Assembly: GCF_004963255.1 (NCBI RefSeq) | Contig: NZ_SUGA01000028.1 | Span: forward strand, 1 to 64,000 | DNA: 64,000 bases | DNA from: Mesorhizobium sp. | Lineage (GTDB): Bacteria > Pseudomonadota > Alphaproteobacteria > Rhizobiales > Rhizobiaceae | Reading direction: 5' to 3' | Shown here: one piece after another, positions 59,946-64,000 of the stretch | Layout: every line of letters starts with the position of its first letter | Position numbering within the stretch: position 1 is the stretch's first letter | The notes under the pieces: generated by a model | Seen by the model: only the letters and a program-made list of their open reading frames with translations | Database searches by the model: none | Told to the model about the DNA's origin: nothing | Program-made: the position numbers and the translations under genes

Positions 59946-60301
59946 TCACGCTCATGCAACGCAACGCACGTCCCATCCGGCACGGAGCCCCGGTACGTCT
60001 TTTTGACATCGGGCAGGCGGTTCGGCTGAAGAGCAGTCCCGGAACTGGCCCCAAGAGCGGCGAAATCTACCATGTCACCCGAACCCTCCCGTCGAGGGGA
60101 GGCTCGCCGCAATACCGCATCCGCAGCGACGCCGAACCGCATGAGCGGGTGGTGACGGAAGATACGCTGCAACCGGTCGACGAAGTGTCGGACGGCGGCA
60201 TAATGCTCATCGAAAGGACATTCGGACATGGCCAAGGGACAGAAGCGCTCGAACAGGGAGATCAGGAAGCCGAAGCAGGAAAAGGTTCCGGTGAAGCCTG
60301 A
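59942..60301 (+). CDS. Small hypothetical protein, second of the coupled chain
   Basis: 119 aa. The N-terminal 85 or so residues (ARPIRHGAPVRLFDIGQAVRLKSSPGTGPKSGEIYHVTRTLPSRGGSPQYRIRSDAEPHERVVTEDTLQPV) form a likely beta domain. The last 25 residues (GTEALEQGDQEAEAGKGSGEA) look like an out-of-frame reading of the overlapping 45-aa gene at 60228. Either the true stop was lost by a frameshift or the overlap is functional. Confidence 0.6.
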   Translation: MITLMQRNARPIRHGAPVRLFDIGQAVRLKSSPGTGPKSGEIYHVTRTLPSRGGSPQYRIRSDAEPHERVVTEDTLQPVDEVSDGGIMLIERTFGHGQGTEALEQGDQEAEAGKGSGEA

Positions 60302-60365
60302 GAGTGCGTTCGGCCAAATCAAAGGTGCCGGCGGCACCCACGCCCAAAGCAAGAGCAAGGGCTGA
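60228..60365 (+). CDS. 45-aa lysine-rich small protein, overlapping out of frame
   Basis: ATG 60228 with AAAGGA 9 nt upstream encodes MAKGQKRSNREIRKPKQEK, then VPVKPESAFGQIKGAGGTHA and QSKSKG. The MAKGQ-RSN-E-KKPK pattern resembles a small rhizobial protein type that I recall but cannot name. It overlaps the end of the 119-aa gene by 74 bases in another frame. Likely real given the ribosome site and basic, sensible composition. Confidence 0.6.
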   Translation: MAKGQKRSNREIRKPKQEKVPVKPESAFGQIKGAGGTHAQSKSKG

Positions 60366-60394
60366 CGGCAGGATTTTGTGCGAGACGGACTCAT

Positions 60395-60631
60395 ATGAAG
60401 GTCGTGATCGAATTCTACCGCACGCGCGTCGCCGACGACGCGCACGCCGTCATCGGTCGCGAGACCGTAGACGCGGCCGACCTCGACGCGGCGATCGAGA
60501 TCGCGCGACTTCTGGCAAGGACGCTGAACATGCCCCAATGGCCGGATGCCGTCGCCATCGCCGACGCCGAGGGCGCGACGATCTATTCGAGCATCATCGC
60601 CGCGCAGGCAGACGAAGGGCCGACATCTTGA
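60395..60631 (+). CDS. Small hypothetical protein
   Basis: 78 aa. MKVVIEFYRTRVADDAHAVI, then GRETVDAADLDAAIEIARLL, ARTLNMPQWPDAVAIADAEG and ATIYSSIIAAQADEGPTS. It is an alpha-beta mini-domain with a clear charge pattern. Stop overlaps the TTG of the following gene (TTGA). Unknown function. Confidence 0.65.
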   Translation: MKVVIEFYRTRVADDAHAVIGRETVDAADLDAAIEIARLLARTLNMPQWPDAVAIADAEGATIYSSIIAAQADEGPTS

Positions 60632-60948
60632 AGGCCGAGGGCCCGCGCGCCGATGTCGCTCGCGACGCCTTGGCTCATCCCGGCGAGGAAAATGCAGGCG
60701 GCGCGCAGGTATATGGCTTTGGGGACCATCAATATGGCCGTCGCGTCGAAGCCGATCGTTCCTGGACCGTCTATCACGTCTTCACGGGCATTCCAGCGCG
60801 TGTGAACGGCGCCTCCATGATCGGGCTCAGCCGTTCGGAAGCCACGAGACACATGCTGTCCCTCAACTTTTGCAGCAGTGAGCGCCGCAGGGAGAGGATC
60901 GCCCCGCGGTTCTTCGCTGCGCCCGAGAAACCGGCAGGTCAGTCATGA
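60628..60948 (+). CDS. Small hypothetical protein, TTG start
   Basis: About 106 aa. TTG at 60628 overlaps the previous stop, and the gene's own stop overlaps the next ATG. The core ADRSWTVYHVFTGIPARVNGASMIGLSRSEATRHMLSLN is well formed and suggests a folded domain. An open frame also extends upstream to 60304 but is not needed. No family recognised. Confidence 0.6.
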   Translation: MKAEGPRADVARDALAHPGEENAGGAQVYGFGDHQYGRRVEADRSWTVYHVFTGIPARVNGASMIGLSRSEATRHMLSLNFCSSERRRERIAPRFFAAPEKPAGQS

Positions 60949-61220
60949 CGCTGGCATTCCCGAACCTCAGCCGAAGCTTCGATCCGGAGCGCAACGGCGT
61001 CTACTTCATCGGTCATGACGGCATGTTTCAAATCCGTTTCTTCATTGAGGCCGAGGCTCTGGCAAAAAACGGCATCGCTCTGGGCGGCAAGGCTAACGTG
61101 GAGACGGCCTACCTTTCTGCATTCGATGGCTTGCGAATCTCCATCCAGAACGTGGCAGGCAGGGTCTATGCCCGGCACCGCCGCGACTCCTACACCTTGA
61201 CCGCCGCCGATTTCAGGTAG
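60945..61220 (+). CDS. DUF1488 family protein
   Basis: 91 aa. MTLAFPNLSRSFDPERNGVYFIGHDGMFQIRFFIEAEAL matches DUF1488 (MxLxFPNxSRSFD...V-F-GYDG-FEV-F-VE). Family proteins are about 85-90 aa and of unknown role, often in rhizobia. It is the last of the coupled chain. Confidence 0.8.
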   Translation: MTLAFPNLSRSFDPERNGVYFIGHDGMFQIRFFIEAEALAKNGIALGGKANVETAYLSAFDGLRISIQNVAGRVYARHRRDSYTLTAADFR

Positions 61221-61301
61221 CGGCATCGGCTTGCGATCAAAGCGGGCGAACAATCAGCCTGCCAGGCTCGTCTTTCCATGCAATCGGGCGTAGGGTGCGG
61301 G

Positions 61302-61553
61302 ATGGGTGACAAGAAATTCCGGGTTCCCTTGGTTGTCTATATCGCCGGTCCGGTCGGATTCACTCTGATTGAGTCCGTCGCACAGGCTTCCGATTTCCTG
61401 TTTGACCATTGGCCTGGAAACGACAGCCTGGCTTGGACCGACGCTATGAAGCGCTGCGCCGAAGATTATGCTTCCGACGACGCGAGTGCCGCATTCCTCA
61501 TCGCGCTTGAGGGGGCGGGGATCAGCTACGACCGCACGGTCGAGATTTACTGA
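61302..61553 (+). CDS. DUF982 family protein
   Basis: 83 aa from ATG 61302; ATG 61278 is possible. FRVPLVVYIAGPVGFTLIESVAQASDFLFDHWPGNDSLAWTDAMKRCAEDYASDDASAAFLIALEGAGISYD has the DUF982 pattern: WPG, then a Cys in the helix, then F-A-AGI. These small proteins are common in Rhizobiales. Function unknown. Confidence 0.75.
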   Translation: MGDKKFRVPLVVYIAGPVGFTLIESVAQASDFLFDHWPGNDSLAWTDAMKRCAEDYASDDASAAFLIALEGAGISYDRTVEIY

Positions 61554-61648
61554 GCTTGGCGGGGGACTGCGCGGTTTGAAGCCGCGCTGGCCGGGTAGCG
61601 ATCAGCCAGCATTCAGCCTGACGGATCCACCAGATAGGGAGAGTTCGA

Positions 61649-61804
61649 ATGGCGATGAAGCCGAACTATCGATACGAGCGGAGTCAACGAGACAAGGCCA
61701 AGGCGGCCAAGAAAGAAGCCAAGCTTGCCGGGAAAGCTGCGAAGGAGAAACCATTGTCCATGGAGCAGAAAGAACAGCGAGAGCCCGCTGCTGACGAAAG
61801 TTGA
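61649..61804 (+). CDS. 51-aa lysine-rich small protein
   Basis: MAMKPNYRYERSQRDKAKAA then KKEAKLAGKAAKEKPLSMEQ and KEQREPAADES, with AGGGAGAG 5 nt upstream. KPNYR-ERSQRDKAKAAKKEAKL is a recurrent small rhizobial protein form that I recall but cannot name. It is a charged helix, maybe RNA- or ribosome-associated. The next small gene starts 3 bp after the stop. Confidence 0.65.
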   Translation: MAMKPNYRYERSQRDKAKAAKKEAKLAGKAAKEKPLSMEQKEQREPAADES

Positions 61805-61807
61805 GGC

Positions 61808-61987
61808 ATGGAGATGACACAGCGCGAGTCGGACAGCTTCGAAATCGACGTGGAATGTCCCCGTTGCCATCATCAGGCGAAGACGCTCGTCGGTTGGATT
61901 CGTACTCACACCCAGATTGAATGCGCGAACTGCGGCGACATCATTGACATTGAGAGCAAGAACTTCAGGTGGCATGAACAGCGCTAA
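61808..61987 (+). CDS. 59-aa zinc-ribbon protein
   Basis: MEMTQRESDSFEIDVECPRC, then HHQAKTLVGWIRTHTQIECA and NCGDIIDIESKNFRWHEQR. Two CxxC knuckles (CPRC, CANC) 21 residues apart form a zinc ribbon. It is likely a nucleic-acid or protein binding module. It lies 3 bp after the lysine-rich gene and just before the NYN gene, probably one transcript. Confidence 0.65.
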   Translation: MEMTQRESDSFEIDVECPRCHHQAKTLVGWIRTHTQIECANCGDIIDIESKNFRWHEQR

Positions 61988-61997
61988 GGAAAAGACC

Positions 61998-62753
61998 ATG
62001 ATGCCGCCAGAGCCGCGCTCGCCACGCCTTGCCGTTCTCATCGATGCGGACAACGCCTCGGCCAAGATCGCCGATGGGCTGTTCGAGGAGATCGCCAAGA
62101 TCGGCGAAGCCAGCGTGCGTCGCATCTATGGCGATTTTTCCAGCTCACGCTCGAAAGCGTGGGCCGACGTCCTTTCGAAGCACGCAATCATACCTCAGCA
62201 GCAGTTCGCCTACACGACAGGCAAGAACGCCTCGGACATCACGCTCGTCATCGATGCGATGGATCTGCTGCACAGCGGCCGGTTCGACGGTTTCTGCCTG
62301 GTTTCCTCCGACAGCGATTTTACCCGGCTCGCGGCCCGCATTCGCGAGCAGGGCATCGACGTATTCGGCTTCGGCGAGCAGAAGACGCCTGAGAGTTTCC
62401 GCCAGGCATGCCGGCGATTCGTCTATACCGAGAACCTGCTGGCTTCCGCGCCAGCAAACGAGCCTGAAGCCGTATCGACTGTGAAGCCACTGCAGCCGCC
62501 TTCGGCGGCCGTGCCGATCATCCGCAAAACCATCGCGCAGATGGAAAGCGAGGATGGCTGGGTTCCGCTCGGTGCGGTCGGAACGCGGCTTGCCAATCTG
62601 GCTTCCGACTTCGATCCCCGCACCTTCGGCTTTCGCAAGCTGAGCGATCTTGTCCGCAAGACGAACGCATTCGAGATCGAACGACCCGAAGGCGGAACGC
62701 TGCGCATCAGAATAAAACCAGAGGCCGCGGGAGGGCGAAAGCGCCAGAAGTGA
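61998..62753 (+). CDS. NYN-domain (PIN-like) nuclease with LOTUS/OST-HTH domain
   Basis: About 251 aa from ATG 61998 (AAGGA 7 nt upstream); 61974 is an alternative. The N-terminus LAVLIDADNASAKIADGLFEEIAKIGEASVRRIYGDFSS is a NYN domain with the first catalytic Asp pair, then FAYTTGKNASDITLVIDAMDLLHSGRFDGFCLVSSDSDFTRLAARIREQG (further acids). The C-terminal LPL-type segment MESEDGWVPLGAVGTRLANLASDFDPRTFGFRKLSDLVRK is an OST-HTH/LOTUS domain. It probably cuts or binds RNA. Prokaryotic members are of unknown role. Confidence 0.85.
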   Translation: MMPPEPRSPRLAVLIDADNASAKIADGLFEEIAKIGEASVRRIYGDFSSSRSKAWADVLSKHAIIPQQQFAYTTGKNASDITLVIDAMDLLHSGRFDGFCLVSSDSDFTRLAARIREQGIDVFGFGEQKTPESFRQACRRFVYTENLLASAPANEPEAVSTVKPLQPPSAAVPIIRKTIAQMESEDGWVPLGAVGTRLANLASDFDPRTFGFRKLSDLVRKTNAFEIERPEGGTLRIRIKPEAAGGRKRQK

Positions 62754-62988
62754 TCGCTACGGGGCCAGTATACCGGCGTCTTTTCTGAAGAGACAATTCC
62801 CATGAAAGCCATCGTTGCTACGGACTGGACTGCGGGAACGGCCGGCATGACATCCAAGCCAGGCGGTCCGGTGACGGCCCAATCAAGACTTTGGGCGCCT
62901 CGGCTAGCTCCTGGCGCCAGGCGGTCTTTTGCGCCCGCACCGTTGCGCGTCATTCAACTGGTCACAATGTGGATGTGGCTTGCCCGGC
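62754..62988. other. Gap holding a truncated dehydrogenase remnant
   Basis: 235 bp. It contains the remnant at 62802-62852 and then no recognisable reading. The era stop is at the end of this gap. Confidence 0.4.
62802..62852 (+). pseudogene. 5' remnant of a zinc-type alcohol dehydrogenase gene
   Basis: ATG 62802 opens MKAIVATDWTAGTAGMT, which matches the usual start of an NADPH-quinone/alcohol dehydrogenase group (MKAIV-TD-AAGTAGM). After about 17 codons the match stops and the frame runs into unrelated sequence toward era. A GAAGAGA stretch precedes the ATG. It looks like a deletion left this fragment at the island edge. Confidence 0.4.
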
Positions 62989-63909
62989 TTACCCCGGAAA
63001 CTCCAGCCCCATCTCGCGGTAGCGCTCGGGGTCGTCGCCCCAGTTCTCGCGCACCTTCACGAACAGGAACAGGTGCACCTTCTGTTCGAGGATCTCGGCG
63101 ATCTCCATCCGCGCCGCCTGGCCGATGGCGCGGATCGTCTCGCCCTTGTGGCCGAGCACGATCTTCTTCTGGCTGTCGCGCTCGACATAGATGACCTGCT
63201 CGATGCGCACCGAGCCGTCCTTCTTCTCTTCCCATTTCTCGGTCTCGATATGCGAGGAATAGGGAAGCTCCTGGTGCAGCCTGAGATAAAGCTTTTCGCG
63301 GGTGATCTCGGCCGCGAGCTGGCGCATCGGCAGGTCGGAGATCTGATCTTCTGGATAATACCAGGGGCCGGCAGGCAACGTCTCGGCAAGATAGTCGAGC
63401 AGGTCCTTGCAGCCGGAGCCGGTGAGCGCGGAAACCATGAAGGTGCGCTTGAACGGCACGCGCTCGTTCGCGGCCGCGGCCAGCGCGAGCAGCGTCTCGG
63501 GCTTGACCCGGTCGACCTTGTTGAGGACGAGCAGCATCGGCTGGCGGACGTCCTTCAGCCGGTCGAGGATGGCATCGGCATCGCCCTTGATGCCGCGCTC
63601 GGCGTCGATCAGAAGCACCACGACATCGGCATCCTTGGCGCCGCCCCAGGCGGTGGTCACCATCGCGGTGTCCAGCCGCCGCTTCGGCTTGAAGATGCCG
63701 GGCGTATCGACGAACACGATCTGCGCGTTGTCATGCGTGGCGATGCCGCGCACTATAGCGCGGGTGGTCTGCACCTTATGCGTGACGATCGACACCTTGG
63801 CACCGACCAGCTGGTTGACCAGTGTCGACTTGCCGGCATTGGGCGCGCCGATCAGCGCGACGAAGCCGGAGCGCGTCGCGGGAACTTCAGGGGTTTCATT
63901 TTCTGTCAT
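62989..63909 (-). CDS. era: GTPase Era
   Basis: 306 aa from ATG 63909. G domain: GAPNAGKSTLVNQL, TTRAI (G2), DTPG (G3), NKVD (G4) and SAL (G5, in MVSALTGSG). C-terminal KH domain: ERDSQKKIVLGHKGETIRAIGQAARMEIAEILEQKVHLFLFVKV. It binds 16S rRNA and aids 30S assembly. The ATG overlaps the rnc stop (ATGA). Confidence 0.97.
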   Translation of the reverse strand: MTENETPEVPATRSGFVALIGAPNAGKSTLVNQLVGAKVSIVTHKVQTTRAIVRGIATHDNAQIVFVDTPGIFKPKRRLDTAMVTTAWGGAKDADVVVLLIDAERGIKGDADAILDRLKDVRQPMLLVLNKVDRVKPETLLALAAAANERVPFKRTFMVSALTGSGCKDLLDYLAETLPAGPWYYPEDQISDLPMRQLAAEITREKLYLRLHQELPYSSHIETEKWEEKKDGSVRIEQVIYVERDSQKKIVLGHKGETIRAIGQAARMEIAEILEQKVHLFLFVKVRENWGDDPERYREMGLEFPG

Positions 63910-64000
63910 GCCGCGCTCCATACGCCTTCGCGCAGCAAAAGAGTAGCCGCGGCGGCCTGCTCGGCCTCACGTTTGGAGCGGCCGCTGCCGGTCGCCGGAG
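63906..64000 (-). CDS. rnc: Ribonuclease III, C-terminal part only
   Basis: Only the last 30 or so codons lie in the window: PATGSGRSKREAEQAAAATLLLREGVWSAA. This is the end of the RNase III double-stranded RNA-binding domain (GRSKREAEQAAA). The stop overlaps the era start. The gene continues past the window edge. Confidence 0.9.
   Translation of the reverse strand, partial: PATGSGRSKREAEQAAAATLLLREGVWSAA

Noticed and set aside
59382..60538. Minus-strand frames opposite the small plus-strand genes
   Set aside because: They lack ribosome sites and motifs, and the plus strand has better-formed, start/stop-coupled ORFs here.
1..64000. CRISPR array, tRNA, rRNA, transposase or prophage genes
   Set aside because: None recognised: no regularly spaced direct repeats of CRISPR type, no cloverleaf noticed by eye, and no transposase, integrase or phage structural motif in any reading frame.

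Overview
The window is GC-rich alphaproteobacterial chromosome, most probably from Mesorhizobium or a close relative in the Hyphomicrobiales. The evidence is a DUF680 small exported protein, DUF982, DUF1488 and TIGR02301 proteins, several families of rhizobial intergenic repeats, and the rnc-era / recO neighbourhood. I saw no rRNA or tRNA gene, no CRISPR array, no transposase and no phage gene. Most of the window is ordinary core and accessory metabolism with many ATGA-type gene overlaps.

Layout. 1-6.6 kb: an ArsR repressor coupled to an ATM1-type ABC exporter, a LysM protein, a LOG phosphoribohydrolase, a LysR regulator and small genes. 6.6-9.3 kb: a GntR(FCD) regulator divergent from an idnD-idnO-like dehydrogenase pair for sugar acids or polyols. 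9.3-17 kb: a sugar ABC importer operon (an ATPase fused to a permease, a second permease, a binding protein, a glutamine-amidotransferase-like protein and a P-loop sugar-kinase-like protein), divergent from a ROK repressor. 17-26 kb: DoxX, TPR, a TAT-exported metallo-beta-lactamase-fold protein, DUF680, a CHASE-PAS-GGDEF-EAL protein, a CorA/ZntB transporter, GST, RarD and a sulfotransferase of unusual composition. 26-36 kb: citramalate synthase, a proline iminopeptidase with two GFA proteins, VOC, CysRS, SRAP peptidase, Nudix and TIGR02301. 36-48 kb: a dihydroorotase paralogue, YgfZ with an HD hydrolase, three SDR/AraC genes, a phospholipid-methyltransferase-like protein, a frameshifted PAS-GGDEF-EAL gene, and a fatty acid desaturase divergent from a LysR regulator. 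48-57 kb: DUF3303, a RimK-like ATP-grasp / GNAT-C39 pair, an ECF sigma and anti-sigma pair, a solitary Phd-type antitoxin, a giant DUF2339 membrane protein, Nudix and recO. 58-62.8 kb: an island of about 14 very small genes. 62.8-64 kb: era and the 3' end of rnc.

The most interesting points are these. (1) The RimK-like ligase and GNAT-C39 pair looks like an amide or peptide ligation and processing module. (2) A roughly 5 kb small-gene island sits between era and recO, with a chain of start/stop-coupled ORFs, a 45-aa gene overlapping out of frame, an NYN-LOTUS gene and a truncated dehydrogenase remnant at its edge. (3) Two intergenic arrays of 8-bp direct repeats face each other as inverted arms. 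(4) The sugar ABC operon contains an unexplained amidotransferase-like gene and an internal terminator-like hairpin. (5) The dihydroorotase paralogue lacks the first metal-ligand histidine.

All function calls come from reading motifs and recalling families; no database search was possible.
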